Shown here piece after piece: positions 29,072 through 38,975 of a stretch of DNA of 64,000 bases. The stretch covers positions 1,736,001-1,800,000 of the forward strand of contig NZ_WUAG01000001.1 of the NCBI RefSeq assembly GCF_009828855.1. The letters are read 5' to 3'. A model generated the notes under the pieces. That model was not told the DNA's origin and ran no database searches. It saw only the letters and a list, made by a program, of their open reading frames with translations. Position numbers and translations under genes: made by a program. The stretch's first letter is position 1. The number at the start of each line of letters is the position of its first letter. This DNA comes from Psychromonas sp. L1A2. GTDB taxonomy: Bacteria; Pseudomonadota; Gammaproteobacteria; Enterobacterales; Psychromonadaceae.

Positions 29072-30049
29072 ATGCAATTAATAGATAAGTATCATCGAAA
29101 ATTTGAATACTTACGTTTATCAATTACTGATGAATGTAACTTCAAATGTAATTATTGTTTACCAGATGGCTACCAACGTACTCATCAAAAACAATTTCTA
29201 TCACAAAATGAAATACAAAACCTCATTAATGCTTTTGCGGAACTAGGCACAAGTAAAGTAAGAATTACAGGAGGAGAACCAAGTTTACGAAAAGATTTTC
29301 CCAATATCATCGAGCAGATAGCCACTACTGACGGTATTAAAAAGGTAGTCACTACAACCAATGGGTTTAATTTAAGTAAACATGCAGAGCATTGGTTTGA
29401 AGCTGGATTAAGCGCTATTAACGTGAGCATCGATAGCCTAGATGCTAATACTTTTAACCTTATAACCGGTAAAAATATTTTTCACAAAGTAATGGAAGGT
29501 GTCGATGCCTGTATTAGCGCTGGTTTTGAACAAGTCAAAGTGAATAGTGTATTAATGAAAGGGTTAAATGATAATGACCTGAGTACATTTTTAGCCTGGA
29601 TAAAACAACAACCAATACAACTCCGATTTATTGAGTTAATGCAGACAGACGATAATGCCGAGTTTTTTAATCGTTATCATTTATCAGGTCAAAGCATTAA
29701 AGATGTATTGTTAAGTCAACAATGGGTTCAAAAAAAACGTCATGCCAATGATGGCCCTGCAGAGGTGTTTTCCCATCCTGATTATTTAGGTGAAATTGGT
29801 TTAATCATGCCTTATAGTAAAGATTTCTGTGATAATTGTAATCGATTACGCGTTTCTGCTGTTGGACGATTACACCTTTGTTTATTTGGGGAAGATGGTG
29901 TTGATCTTCGTCATTTGTTACAAAATAGTGCGGATAAAGTTGAATTAAAATCAACCATTTTAGCCGCTTTAAAAGAAAAAAAATCCTCTCATTTTCTTGA
30001 TTTAGGCTTAACTGGCGGTACCCCTCACTTAGCATCTATTGGCGGTTAG
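29072..30049 (+). CDS. moaA: GTP 3',8-cyclase MoaA
   Basis: MoaA (325 residues from this start) is a radical-SAM enzyme that with MoaC converts GTP to cyclic pyranopterin phosphate, the first step of molybdenum cofactor synthesis. The SAM cluster is CNFKCNYC (about residues 20-27), the second cluster is CDNCNRLR with a later Cys (LHLCLF) near the C-terminus, and the protein ends in GG, which is needed for activity. The start at 29072 follows AAAGGA by seven bases and matches the family N-terminus (RKFEYLRLSITDECN). A Moco riboswitch precedes it. Confidence 0.96.
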   Translation: MQLIDKYHRKFEYLRLSITDECNFKCNYCLPDGYQRTHQKQFLSQNEIQNLINAFAELGTSKVRITGGEPSLRKDFPNIIEQIATTDGIKKVVTTTNGFNLSKHAEHWFEAGLSAINVSIDSLDANTFNLITGKNIFHKVMEGVDACISAGFEQVKVNSVLMKGLNDNDLSTFLAWIKQQPIQLRFIELMQTDDNAEFFNRYHLSGQSIKDVLLSQQWVQKKRHANDGPAEVFSHPDYLGEIGLIMPYSKDFCDNCNRLRVSAVGRLHLCLFGEDGVDLRHLLQNSADKVELKSTILAALKEKKSSHFLDLGLTGGTPHLASIGG

Positions 30050-30070
30050 TTACTCATTTGCTTATAAATT

Positions 30071-30086
30071 CTCCGCTTTTGCGGAG
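30071..30086 (+). terminator. Short hairpin after moaA
   Basis: CTCCGC-TTTT-GCGGAG forms a 6-bp GC-rich stem 20 bases past the moaA stop. There is no T-run after it, so it may be a weak terminator or attenuator before the nap promoter. Confidence 0.45.
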
Positions 30087-30112
30087 GATGTCTAAAAACC
30101 TCATAAATTCTG

Positions 30113-30126
30113 TTGATCCAAATCAA
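30113..30126 (+). promoter_or_regulatory. FNR-binding site of the nap operon
   Basis: TTGATCCAAATCAA is a perfect match to the FNR consensus TTGAT-N4-ATCAA. An AT-rich -10-like hexamer (TAAAAA, 30151-30156) would place the transcript start near 30162, about 42 bases from the site centre, which is the usual spacing for activation. It suggests anaerobic induction of napFDABC. Confidence 0.8.
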
Positions 30127-30216
30127 GCAACATTCAATCAGCCTCACTTCTAAAAATAGTTCTGCTACAGTTACACTTATCTTATTTTACATTAATTTAA
30201 CATTTATTTTATACCT

Positions 30217-30693
30217 ATGGTTGATATACAAAAACGTAATTTATTTCGTCGAAAATCTGAGCTTATCATTAATAATTTAATGCCTTGGATTGATGATAAA
30301 CAACAATTTTTAGATAACTGCACTCAATGTAAAAGCTGCATAACAAATTGCCCTGAAAATATTATTGTTAAAGGAGATGGCGGTTTTCCTGTGATTGATT
30401 TTTCATTGGGAGAGTGCACCTTTTGTGGCAAATGTGCTGAAAGTTGTCAGGAAGATGTTTTTGTAGCAACAACTCAGCAAGCTTGGCATAAAAAAGCAGT
30501 GATAAGTCATGCCTGTTTAGCATTTGAGAATGTTTATTGCAGAAGTTGCGGGGAAAGCTGCCCGGCGGAAGCGTTAAGTTTTCAAATTGGCATTAATGCC
30601 GTTCCAGAAATAAATTTAGATAAATGTAATGGTTGTGGAGCCTGCTTTTCACCTTGTCCAACCAGTGCAATTAGCATTGAGGAAAATAGATGA
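30217..30693 (+). CDS. napF: Periplasmic nitrate reductase ferredoxin-type protein NapF
   Basis: This 158-residue cytoplasmic protein has four cysteine clusters for [4Fe-4S] centres: CTQCKSCITNCP, CTFCGKCAESC, the looser CRSCGESCP, and CNGCGACFSPCP. NapF is thought to interact with NapA and take part in its maturation before export. First gene of napFDABC, about 90 bases after a perfect FNR site. The start codon has no clear ribosome-binding site. Confidence 0.93.
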   Translation: MVDIQKRNLFRRKSELIINNLMPWIDDKQQFLDNCTQCKSCITNCPENIIVKGDGGFPVIDFSLGECTFCGKCAESCQEDVFVATTQQAWHKKAVISHACLAFENVYCRSCGESCPAEALSFQIGINAVPEINLDKCNGCGACFSPCPTSAISIEENR

Positions 30694-30728
30694 GAAAAGT
30701 AGGTGAAGAAAGTCGATAAGGAAAGTAG

Positions 30729-31004
30729 ATGAGAACAGATGAATTACACATATCGAGCTTAATTGTACATGTGAGGCCTGAAAAAATATTGGATCTTAAA
30801 GCTTGTATCCAAGAGTCACCACAAGCGGAGTTGGTAACAGTCACTGAAAAAGGCAAAGCCATAGTGGTGATAGAAGCTGCAAACCAACGAGAAATAATGA
30901 AGTGTATTGACAATATTAATGACATAGACGGCGTTGTACATACGAGTCTTGTTTACCATGAGTTTGAACAATCTACGCAAAACAACAGCGAGGAAGGACA
31001 ATGA
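30729..31004 (+). CDS. napD: NapD, Tat chaperone for NapA
   Basis: This 91-residue cytoplasmic protein has a ferredoxin-like fold and binds the twin-arginine signal of NapA until cofactor insertion is complete. [11 protein letters not shown] near the N-terminus and the later segment [15 protein letters not shown] fit the family. Its end overlaps the napA start by four bases (ATGA), so the two are translationally coupled. Confidence 0.92.
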   Translation: MRTDELHISSLIVHVRPEKILDLKACIQESPQAELVTVTEKGKAIVVIEAANQREIMKCIDNINDIDGVVHTSLVYHEFEQSTQNNSEEGQ

Positions 31005-33496
31005 AATTTACTAGACGTGAGTTTATGAAAGCACAAGCAGTGGCGGCTGCTGCAACGGCTGCAGGTATTGCATTACCTGTTTCTGCGAGCAATATCATTG
31101 CCAGTAAAGATGCCACTAAAATTAAATGGGACAAAGCGCCTTGTCGTTTTTGTGGTACAGGTTGTGGTGTTTTAGTCGGAACACAAAATGGTAAAGTGGT
31201 TGCTACACAGGGAGACCCTGAAGCACCAGTGAATAGAGGCTTGAACTGTGTAAAAGGCTATTTCCTTTCTAAAATAATGTACGGTAAAGATCGTTTAACT
31301 ACACCATTACTACGTATGACCAATGGTGTATATGATAAAGAAGGTGAGTTTGAACCAATCTCTTGGGATGCTGCTTTTGAGATCATGGCTGAAAAATTTA
31401 AAGACGCTTTAAAAAAGAAAGGGCCAACGTCAGTAGGTATGTTTGGTTCGGGTCAATGGACCGTAATGGAAGGTTATGCAGCGAGTAAATTATTAAAAGC
31501 AGGTTTTCGTAGTAATAATTTAGATCCTAATGCACGTCATTGCATGGCGTCTGCCGTAGGTGGGTTTATGCGTACCTTTGGTATTGATGAGCCAATGGGT
31601 TGTTATGATGATCTTGAAAATGCCGATGCCTTTGTATTATGGGGATCAAATATGGCGGAGATGCACCCGATTCTATGGTCGCGTTTAACTGATCGTCGTT
31701 TAAGCAACCCTGATGTGAGTGTGCATGTGTTGTCTACTTATACGCATCGTTCTTTTGAACTTGCAGATAACGGCATGATATTTACGCCTCAAACTGATTT
31801 AGCAATCCTGAATTTTATTGCAAATTATATTATTCAAAATGATGCAGTCGATAAAGACTTCATTAAAAAGCATATTAACTTCCGTAAAGGGACAACAGAT
31901 ATTGGTTATGGCTTACGTCCAACTAACCCATTACAAGCGGCGGCTAAAAATCCAGATTCTGGCGCATCTACGCCAATGTCATTTGAAGAGTTTGCTGATT
32001 ATGTCTCTGAGTTTGATGTTGAGTATGCTGAGAAAATGTCAGGAGTATCAGCTGATAAATTAATTAGACTGGCAAAAATATACGCCGATCCAAACATCAA
32101 AGTAACGTCATACTGGACGATGGGTTTTAACCAACATACTCGTGGTGTATGGGCTAACAACTTAATGTACAACGTGCATTTATTAACAGGCAAAATATCG
32201 AAACCTGGGTCTGGTCCATTTTCTCTAACGGGTCAACCGTCTGCCTGTGGTACTGCTCGTGAAGTGGGTACGTTCTCGCACCGTTTACCGGCTGATTTAG
32301 TTGTTAATAATCCTAAGCATCGTGCTATAGCAGAAAAAATATGGAAATTACCAGAAGGGACTATTCCTGCAAAACCTGGATACCATGCTGTGTTACAAAA
32401 CCGCATGTTAAAAGATGGCAAATTGAATGCTTACTGGGTGATGTGTAATAACAATGTACAAGCAGCTGCCAATATTAATGAAGAAGTTATACCGGGCTAC
32501 AGAAATCCAGAAAACTTCATCGTGGTCTCTGACCCTTATCCAACGGTAACAGCACAACTAGGTGACCTTATTTTACCGACCGCAATGTGGGTTGAAAAAG
32601 AGGGGGCTTACGGTAATGCCGAACGTCGTACACAAGTATGGCATCAACAAGTTAAAGCCCCTGAAGGCGCGCAGTCTGACTTATGGCAAATGATGGAGTT
32701 TGCAAAACGCTTCAAGATTGAAGAGGTTTGGAGCGAAGACTTGATCGCTAAAATGCCAGAAGTGAAAGGCAAAACCATGTACGACGTACTGTATCGAAAT
32801 GGTCATGTTGATGCGTTTAGCTTAGATGAAATTAAAGATGATCAATTAAATGATGATGCACGTCATTTTGGCTTTTACGTTCACAAAGGTTTATTCGAAG
32901 AGTATGCAAGTTTTGGTCGAGGTCATGGTCATGATCTAGCACCTTATGATAGATATCACGAAGAACGTGGCTTACGTTGGCCTGTAGTGGATGGTAAAGA
33001 AACACAATGGCGTTTCAGAGAAGGTTCTGACCCTTATGTAGAAAAAGGAACAGGTTATCAGTTTTATGGGCATGCTGATAAAAAAGCGGTTATTTTTGCT
33101 TTACCTTATGAGCCACCAGCTGAGTCGCCAGACGAAGAATATAACCTATGGTTAAGCACTGGGCGTGTACTTGAGCATTGGCATTCAGGTTCTATGACTC
33201 GACGTGTACCTGAACTGTATAAAGCTTTTCCAGATGCAGTGGTGTTTATGCATCCAGATGATGCTCAGCAACGTGGTTTGCGCCGCGGTGATGAAATTGT
33301 AATGGCTTCAAGACGTGGAGAATTAACCTCTCGTGTTGAAACTCGTGGACGTAATCGTCCACCTAAAGGTTTAGTGTTTATGCCTTGGTTTGATGCAAAA
33401 CAGTTAACAAACAAGATAACGCTTGATGCAACTGATCCGCTATCAAAACAAACTGATTATAAAAAATGTGCCGTTAAAATCACAAAAAAAGCCTAA
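31001..33496 (+). CDS. napA: Periplasmic nitrate reductase catalytic subunit NapA
   Basis: NapA (831 residues) reduces nitrate to nitrite in the periplasm, with a Mo-bis-MGD cofactor and one [4Fe-4S] cluster. The Tat signal RREFMKA covers residues 5-11, followed by an alanine-rich hydrophobic segment. The cluster ligands are [10 protein letters not shown] and, further on, LNCVKGY. The molybdenum-ligand cysteine lies in NARHCMAS. The C-terminal MGD-binding region includes [17 protein letters not shown]. It is coupled to napD and followed after 118 bases by napB. Confidence 0.97.
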   Translation: MKFTRREFMKAQAVAAAATAAGIALPVSASNIIASKDATKIKWDKAPCRFCGTGCGVLVGTQNGKVVATQGDPEAPVNRGLNCVKGYFLSKIMYGKDRLTTPLLRMTNGVYDKEGEFEPISWDAAFEIMAEKFKDALKKKGPTSVGMFGSGQWTVMEGYAASKLLKAGFRSNNLDPNARHCMASAVGGFMRTFGIDEPMGCYDDLENADAFVLWGSNMAEMHPILWSRLTDRRLSNPDVSVHVLSTYTHRSFELADNGMIFTPQTDLAILNFIANYIIQNDAVDKDFIKKHINFRKGTTDIGYGLRPTNPLQAAAKNPDSGASTPMSFEEFADYVSEFDVEYAEKMSGVSADKLIRLAKIYADPNIKVTSYWTMGFNQHTRGVWANNLMYNVHLLTGKISKPGSGPFSLTGQPSACGTAREVGTFSHRLPADLVVNNPKHRAIAEKIWKLPEGTIPAKPGYHAVLQNRMLKDGKLNAYWVMCNNNVQAAANINEEVIPGYRNPENFIVVSDPYPTVTAQLGDLILPTAMWVEKEGAYGNAERRTQVWHQQVKAPEGAQSDLWQMMEFAKRFKIEEVWSEDLIAKMPEVKGKTMYDVLYRNGHVDAFSLDEIKDDQLNDDARHFGFYVHKGLFEEYASFGRGHGHDLAPYDRYHEERGLRWPVVDGKETQWRFREGSDPYVEKGTGYQFYGHADKKAVIFALPYEPPAESPDEEYNLWLSTGRVLEHWHSGSMTRRVPELYKAFPDAVVFMHPDDAQQRGLRRGDEIVMASRRGELTSRVETRGRNRPPKGLVFMPWFDAKQLTNKITLDATDPLSKQTDYKKCAVKITKKA

Positions 33497-33614
33497 TTAA
33501 ATGCGGCATTTGTAATGTCGCTTAATTAAACGATTCAGCACTTATTTAAATTTAGCGCACTTTGTTATAGCTGATAACTTATTCATATCAGTTGTAACAA
33601 AATGGAGAAAGAGT

Positions 33615-34082
33615 ATGAAAAAAATATTAACAGCGATTTTCACTGCATCTATCATCGCATTTTCTTCACCTACTGTGTTTAGCGCAGAGGAGATTGTTTT
33701 GACTAATAATGGCGGCGTACCTTCATTACGTGGTTTAGTCGAAATTTCAGATGTAAATAAAGCAGAAGCTTTAAAAAAAGTACCCCGTGAGCAGCATTTG
33801 ATTGATCGAAACTATGTGCAACAACCACCATTAATTCCTCACTCCATTCGAGGTTATCAGGTCAATTTGAACGCCAACAAATGTTTGTCATGCCACAGTT
33901 TTAAAAATGCCGGTGCAATGGGCGCAACTAAAGTGAGCGTCACACATTTTATTACTCGTGAAGGTACAACATTGTCAGATGTGTCACCTCGTCGTTACTT
34001 CTGCTTACAGTGTCACGTAACACAAGCAGATGCTAAACCGTTAGTAGATAATTCATTTACCCCGGTTGATTCATTACGCTAA
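33615..34082 (+). CDS. napB: NapB, dihaem cytochrome c subunit of nitrate reductase
   Basis: NapB (155 residues) passes electrons from NapC to NapA in the periplasm. It has a signal peptide (about 1-23) and two haem motifs, CLSCH and CLQCH. Distal His ligands are likely among the conserved His residues such as in IPHSIRGY. It sits between napA and napC. The 118-base gap after napA has no gene. Confidence 0.95.
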   Translation: MKKILTAIFTASIIAFSSPTVFSAEEIVLTNNGGVPSLRGLVEISDVNKAEALKKVPREQHLIDRNYVQQPPLIPHSIRGYQVNLNANKCLSCHSFKNAGAMGATKVSVTHFITREGTTLSDVSPRRYFCLQCHVTQADAKPLVDNSFTPVDSLR

Positions 34083-34097
34083 GCAGGAGCACAAAAT

Positions 34098-34676
34098 ATG
34101 CTTAAACTATTAAAGCGTTTATGGGTGATTATGAAGTCACCTTCAACAGCCTCGTTTGGCTTTATTCTAGTGATCGGGTTTTTAGGTGGGATCATCTTTT
34201 GGGGTGGATTTAATACCGGGATGGAAGCGACTAATACAGAAGCGTTTTGTTCAGGTTGTCATGCACCTATCGTAAAAGAAATTCGTGAAACGATTCACTA
34301 TTCTAATCGGTCAGGAGTACGTGCTATTTGTTCTGATTGTCATGTACCACATAAATGGACTGATAAAATTGTACGTAAAGTACAAGCATCAAAAGAGTTG
34401 TTCGCATTTGCAATGGGGACAATCGATACTGATGAGAAATTTAAAGCACGCCGCGCCCATTTAGCAAATCGTGAATGGCAACGAATGAAAGAAAATAATT
34501 CACAAGAATGTCGTAATTGTCATCAATTTGAATATATGGACTTCAGTGAACAAGGTAAACGTAGTGTAAGCCAGCATTCAACAGCGCTTGCCTCTGGAGA
34601 TAAAACCTGCGTAGATTGCCACAAAGGAATTGCACATCAACTACCTGATATGAAAGGTATTGAAGGCTGGCAGTAA
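34098..34676 (+). CDS. napC: NapC, membrane-anchored tetrahaem quinol dehydrogenase
   Basis: NapC (192 residues) oxidises quinol at the inner membrane and reduces NapB. One N-terminal membrane helix (about 16-38) anchors a periplasmic domain with four haem motifs: CSGCH, CSDCH, CRNCH and CVDCH. It belongs to the NapC/NirT family. Since there are no napG or napH genes here, NapC should be the only quinol donor in this operon. It is followed by a good terminator. Confidence 0.95.
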   Translation: MLKLLKRLWVIMKSPSTASFGFILVIGFLGGIIFWGGFNTGMEATNTEAFCSGCHAPIVKEIRETIHYSNRSGVRAICSDCHVPHKWTDKIVRKVQASKELFAFAMGTIDTDEKFKARRAHLANREWQRMKENNSQECRNCHQFEYMDFSEQGKRSVSQHSTALASGDKTCVDCHKGIAHQLPDMKGIEGWQ

Positions 34677-34765
34677 AGTATGTTTTTAAAGTAATGGTTT
34701 GTTAATCTTATTAAAATAATGACTATCATTATTTACATTTTCAATAAACTGCGTACTAAAATAAT

Positions 34766-34793
34766 AAAAAAGGGGCTAATCGCTCCTTTTTTA
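34766..34793 (+). terminator. Rho-independent terminator of napFDABC
   Basis: AAAAAAGGGGC pairs with GCTCCTTTTTT (one G-U pair) around a 5-base loop, ending in the T-run, about 90 bases past the napC stop. Confidence 0.85.
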
Positions 34794-34908
34794 TTGTATA
34801 AAGCTAACTAAACTGGCAAATTAATCACACTATTTACATCAACTTTTGCAGTTTAAAAGAAAGAGTTGATATTAATTCATTGAATTTTAAAAGTAATAAG
34901 GTGAGCAT

Positions 34909-35520
34909 GTGAAAATTGCAGGCGTTGTTTTAGCAGGTGGACAGTCCTTACGGATGGGGCAAGATAAAGCGATGCTAACTATTGAGCAACGTACCTTATT
35001 AGAGCGAAGTGTTAACTTATTACAAAATGTCGGATTTGAAGATTGCTTCGTGAGTGGGCATTATGATGATTTTGATTGTATTATTGATCAACAAGCTGGT
35101 TTAGGACCTATTGCAGGGATCGAAGCTTGTGCTAAGCAACTTTATCGTCATTACGATGCAATATTTATTATCCCTGTTGATATGCCATTATTAGCGATAC
35201 AAGATTGTCGTAATTTATTGCAGTATTTTCTTACCTTGAATACGACAAATGATAAATTAACTATACCGCCAGGTGTTTACTATCAACAAACAACCTTTCC
35301 AATGTTACTAACATTAAACGAGCCATTGCTAGATTATTTAGCAGAGGTTGTCACTACAACACATAAAAAACATCGTTCTTTATATCGTTTGCTTGAAACA
35401 CTTAATATAAAAGGGTTTAATCAAAAAGAAACTGATGCATTTAGATTTGAAAATACCAATACGCCCGAACAATGGCAACACTGTTTATCGATGTTACGGG
35501 TGATGAAACAATCAAAGTAA
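34909..35520 (+). CDS. mobA: Molybdenum cofactor guanylyltransferase MobA
   Basis: MobA (203 residues) adds GMP to Mo-molybdopterin to form MGD, the form needed by NapA. The GTP-binding motif LAGGQSLRMGQDKAML near residues 8-23 and the metal-binding VDMP near residue 90 are present. The start is GTG at 34909, supported by an upstream AAGGTGAG and the lack of other good codons. It leads the cluster mobA-moaB-moaC-moaD-moaE, with 48 bases to moaB. Confidence 0.92.
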   Translation: MKIAGVVLAGGQSLRMGQDKAMLTIEQRTLLERSVNLLQNVGFEDCFVSGHYDDFDCIIDQQAGLGPIAGIEACAKQLYRHYDAIFIIPVDMPLLAIQDCRNLLQYFLTLNTTNDKLTIPPGVYYQQTTFPMLLTLNEPLLDYLAEVVTTTHKKHRSLYRLLETLNIKGFNQKETDAFRFENTNTPEQWQHCLSMLRVMKQSK

Positions 35521-35568
35521 AAAAGACAAATAAAACCGGTACTTTAGAACCAGATCAAAAGGATTAAT

Positions 35569-36087
35569 ATGAGTCATTTATCAACCCAAGAATTTACTGC
35601 TGCCAATATTGCAGTGTTAACTGTTTCCGATACACGTAATGAAACGACTGATACATCAGGTGGATATTTAGTTGAAGCATTAACCACTGCTGGCCATCAA
35701 TTAGTCGACAAGCAAATTGTTATTGATGACCCTTATAAAATTCGAGCTGTCGTTTCACAGTGGATTGCAGATGAAAAAATTGAAGTTGTATTAATCACTG
35801 GTGGAACTGGTTTTACAGCCCGTGATACAACACCTGAAGCCGTGTCTGTGTTATTTGATAAACAAGTAGAAGGATTTGGCGAATTATTCCGTGCGGTTTC
35901 TTATCAAGAAATTGGATCTTCAACGATCCAAAGTCGTGCATTAGCAGGTTTTGCTAATAACACTGTGATCTTTTGTATGCCTGGTTCGACTGGTGCTTGT
36001 AAAACAGCTTGGACTAAAATAATTGAAGAGCAAATCAACGCTCAACATAAGCCATGCAACTTTATGCCGCACCTAGGAGCTAAATAA
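35569..36087 (+). CDS. moaB: Molybdopterin adenylyltransferase-like protein MoaB
   Basis: MoaB (172 residues) has the MogA/MoaB fold, which adenylylates molybdopterin before molybdenum insertion; in E. coli the role of MoaB is not settled. Conserved motifs are [29 protein letters not shown] and [12 protein letters not shown]. It overlaps the moaC start by one base (TAATG), consistent with an operon. Confidence 0.95.
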   Translation: MSHLSTQEFTAANIAVLTVSDTRNETTDTSGGYLVEALTTAGHQLVDKQIVIDDPYKIRAVVSQWIADEKIEVVLITGGTGFTARDTTPEAVSVLFDKQVEGFGELFRAVSYQEIGSSTIQSRALAGFANNTVIFCMPGSTGACKTAWTKIIEEQINAQHKPCNFMPHLGAK

Positions 36088-36569
36088 TGTCTGCTACTTT
36101 TACCCATATTAACCAAGATGGCAAAGCTAATATGGTGGATGTAACAGCAAAAGAAGTGACGGTCCGTCAAGCTATTGCTGAAGCCTATGTCGATATGTCA
36201 GCAGAAACCTTAGCGTTAATTGTTAATGGTCAACATCATAAAGGTGACGTATTTGCCACTGCTCGCATTGCAGGTATCATGGCCGCTAAAAAAACATCAG
36301 ACATTATTCCATTATGTCACCCTCTGGCATTAACAAAAGTCGAAGTAAATATCACCGCAGAAACAGAAAACAATAGAGTGCGTATTGAAAGTCTTTGTAA
36401 GTTGTCGGGGAAGACGGGCGTCGAGATGGAAGCCTTAACCGCGGCATCGGTCGCTGCATTAACTATTTATGATATGTGTAAAGCGATTCAAAAAGACATG
36501 GTGATTTCTTCAGTTAAGCTGCTAGAAAAAACAGGTGGAAAATCAGGTCACTTCAAAGCAGTTGAATAA
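36087..36569 (+). CDS. moaC: Cyclic pyranopterin monophosphate synthase MoaC
   Basis: MoaC (160 residues) works after MoaA to form cyclic pyranopterin monophosphate. The conserved motifs [38 protein letters not shown] and the lysine-rich segment KTGGKSG are complete. It lies between moaB (one-base overlap) and moaD (nine-base gap). Confidence 0.97.
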   Translation: MSATFTHINQDGKANMVDVTAKEVTVRQAIAEAYVDMSAETLALIVNGQHHKGDVFATARIAGIMAAKKTSDIIPLCHPLALTKVEVNITAETENNRVRIESLCKLSGKTGVEMEALTAASVAALTIYDMCKAIQKDMVISSVKLLEKTGGKSGHFKAVE

Positions 36570-36578
36570 GGTTATTAA

Positions 36579-36827
36579 ATGATTAAAGTACTTTTTTTTG
36601 CAAAACTGAGTGAACAACTCGGTTGTCGAGAACTACAGGTTGAAGTGACTGCTGCTGAAGATACCGATCAACTATTTAAATACTTGATCGGACACAAAGC
36701 TGAATGGAGCAATATTTTAACGTCACAGCTTTGTTTGAAAGCCGTTAATCAAGCAATGGTTAACGATAATGTGTTATTAAAAGACGGTGACGAAGTTGCT
36801 TATTTCCCACCTGTAACAGGCGGATAA
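36579..36827 (+). CDS. moaD: Molybdopterin synthase sulfur carrier subunit MoaD
   Basis: MoaD (82 residues) is the ubiquitin-like small subunit of molybdopterin synthase. It ends in PPVTGG; the C-terminal Gly-Gly is the site that carries sulfur as a thiocarboxylate. MoaE starts at the next base. Confidence 0.95.
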   Translation: MIKVLFFAKLSEQLGCRELQVEVTAAEDTDQLFKYLIGHKAEWSNILTSQLCLKAVNQAMVNDNVLLKDGDEVAYFPPVTGG

Positions 36828-37280
36828 ATGATCAGTGTTCAAGAACAAGATTTTAATCAGCAAGAAGAATACGACCGCTTAAAATGTAAAACATCAATTG
36901 GAGCGATTGTGACCTTTACAGGCTTAGTTCGTGATGTGAACAATGGTCAAAGTGTCAGTGATTTATCGTTAGAGCATTATCCTGGTATGACTGAAAAGTG
37001 CTTAGTCGATATTGTGGAACAAGCAAAACGACGTTGGAATATTATTGAATCGACGGTGATTCATCGTGTAGGACAATTAACTATTTCAGATCAAATTGTA
37101 TTTGTTGGTATTGCCAGCCAACATCGTGGTGATGCGTTTGCTGCTTGTGAATTCATAATGGACTACTTAAAAACACAAGCGCCATTTTGGAAGAAAGAGA
37201 CCATGGCGGATGGTCAAACTCAGTGGGTAGATGCTCGCGAAGTCGACCAAGATGCGTTGTCTAAATGGGTTGAGAAGTAA
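36828..37280 (+). CDS. moaE: Molybdopterin synthase catalytic subunit MoaE
   Basis: MoaE (150 residues) joins two sulfur atoms from MoaD to cyclic pyranopterin phosphate. Family motifs GAIVTFTGLVRD, LEHYPGM, HRVGQLTI, and the catalytic lysine region PFWKKE are present. It is the last gene of mobA-moaBCDE. Confidence 0.96.
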   Translation: MISVQEQDFNQQEEYDRLKCKTSIGAIVTFTGLVRDVNNGQSVSDLSLEHYPGMTEKCLVDIVEQAKRRWNIIESTVIHRVGQLTISDQIVFVGIASQHRGDAFAACEFIMDYLKTQAPFWKKETMADGQTQWVDAREVDQDALSKWVEK

Positions 37281-37314
37281 AAAAGTATACTACTTAAATC
37301 TAACATTAAGTTGA

Positions 37315-37390
37315 TGACTTGGTGGTGCGCTCTAGTGGTGTCGCTTAGTGGTGCTTTTTAGTTGCACTTTTTAGTGGCGCCGCTTAGTTT
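37315..37390. repeat. Degenerate TAGTGGTG-rich tract between moaE and modA
   Basis: The unit TAGTGGTG or TAGTTGCA/TAGTGGCG with pyrimidine-rich spacers (GCTTTT, CGCT) recurs about five times. The 289-base gap has no gene, no clear terminator and no obvious ModE site; the tract is the only structure I see. Confidence 0.5.
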
Positions 37391-37569
37391 TTTCGTCTAT
37401 TTGGTGTTATGAGGTATTTTCATTCTACGGTATTATTGACAGTATTATTGTTGCACTAGCGGTGTAGTATTGGTTTTATGTCTTTGATTATATTTACATT
37501 AAAACATAGTTTTCTTTATCTCTTTATTTCAACCGTTTTTAGGCATTGCCATGAAGGTTATTAGTATTA

Positions 37570-38289
37570 ATGAATAAATACCTCTGTATTATTATTTTTA
37601 TGTTCACTGGTTTAGTGAGTCTGCAAAGTCATGCGGCTTTAAATGTTGCAGTCGCTAGCAACTTTAAATTACAGGCATTAGATATTGGACAACAATTTTC
37701 CGATAAATACGCTATCGACGTTAATATCTCTAGCGCCTCAACAGGCACGTTGTACCAACAAATATTACGTGGCGCTCCCTTTGATCTATTTTTATCGGCA
37801 GATCAAAAGCATGTCGATTTATTAAAAGCAGAAAGTAAAACAACACAACAAGATTTTGTTTATGCACAAGGTCGTTTAGTATATTGGCAACCCAACGCTT
37901 CAAGTAACCCAACAATTGAGGATTTCATGGCGTATAAAGGGAGACTTGCCATTGCCAATCCTAAGTTCGCTCCTTATGGTATTGCCGCACAACAATCTCT
38001 GGAATTTACACATAAATGGCAATCTCTGCAGTACATACAAGGTAATAACATCAATCAAGCCTATCAATTTGTAGAGTCTAAAAATGTTACAGCAGGGTTA
38101 GTATCGTATGCCGCAGTACTGCAAAAAAATCAGACGCATTATTTACTAATACCCACTGCATGGCATCAGCCATTAATACAATCAGGTATCGTGCTTAATG
38201 ATAAAAAGTTAAAAGAAGCGAATTTATTTCGTGATTTTTTACTGTCCACTGAAGTACAACAACAGATTAAATCTCAGGGTTATAATTAA
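37570..38289 (+). CDS. modA: Molybdate-binding periplasmic protein ModA
   Basis: ModA (239 residues) binds molybdate or tungstate. A signal peptide ends near residue 22 (SHAALNVAVASNF). Oxyanion-binding motifs typical of ModA are visible: ASNF, SASTGTLYQQI and LFLSADQKHVD. Its stop overlaps the modB start by one base. The start has a weak AAGG 13-16 bases upstream. Confidence 0.93.
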   Translation: MNKYLCIIIFMFTGLVSLQSHAALNVAVASNFKLQALDIGQQFSDKYAIDVNISSASTGTLYQQILRGAPFDLFLSADQKHVDLLKAESKTTQQDFVYAQGRLVYWQPNASSNPTIEDFMAYKGRLAIANPKFAPYGIAAQQSLEFTHKWQSLQYIQGNNINQAYQFVESKNVTAGLVSYAAVLQKNQTHYLLIPTAWHQPLIQSGIVLNDKKLKEANLFRDFLLSTEVQQQIKSQGYN

Positions 38290-38975
38290 TGCTAACCTCG
38301 GGAGATTACCAGGCTATTTGGCTAACCCTTAAGTTAGCGAGTTTGACTACGTTATTACTGATGATCATTGCTCCTCCTTTGGCGTGGTGGTTAGCGCGTA
38401 GCCAAACAAAAATACGTCCGCTAATAGAATCGCTTGTGGCCTTACCTTTAGTGTTACCACCGACTGTTTTAGGCTTTTACTTATTAATCGCTTTTTCTCC
38501 TGAGCACTTTTTAGGCCAATGGTGGTTGAGTTTCAACGACACTTCATTGGCATTTTCATTTACCGGTTTAGTGATTGCTTCAGTGATCTATTCATTACCC
38601 TTTGTTGTCCAACCTTTACAAAGTGCTTTTGTGCATTTAGACAAAAGCTATTTAGAAGTCAGTGCAACACTTGGCTATGGAAAGTATGAACGGTTATACA
38701 AAATAATATTTCCAATGTTATTACCTAGTTTTATTATTGCTGGTGCATTAGGTTTTGCACATACCATTGGCGAATTTGGTGTGGTGTTGATGATTGGCGG
38801 TAACATTCCTGGGGAGACCCAAGTGTTATCTATTCTTTTGTTTGATCATGTTGAATCTCTGCAATACAGTTCAGCGCATCAACTCTCTTTTATATTATTG
38901 GCCTTTTCAATCTCCTTGCTGGTGGTGATATATGGCTTCCTGCAAAAGCGTCAACAGCGGGTGTTAAATGCTTAA
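38289..38975 (+). CDS. modB: Molybdate ABC transporter permease ModB
   Basis: ModB (228 residues) is an inner-membrane permease with about five or six hydrophobic segments. The cytoplasmic loop LEVSATLGYGKYERLYKIIFPML is the EAA motif for the ATPase ModC. It overlaps modC by 8 bases. Confidence 0.94.
   Translation: MLTSGDYQAIWLTLKLASLTTLLLMIIAPPLAWWLARSQTKIRPLIESLVALPLVLPPTVLGFYLLIAFSPEHFLGQWWLSFNDTSLAFSFTGLVIASVIYSLPFVVQPLQSAFVHLDKSYLEVSATLGYGKYERLYKIIFPMLLPSFIIAGALGFAHTIGEFGVVLMIGGNIPGETQVLSILLFDHVESLQYSSAHQLSFILLAFSISLLVVIYGFLQKRQQRVLNA

Noticed and set aside
34866-34879. FNR-like TTGATATTAATTCA before mobA
   Set aside because: The right half-site has two mismatches and there is no well-placed -10 box.
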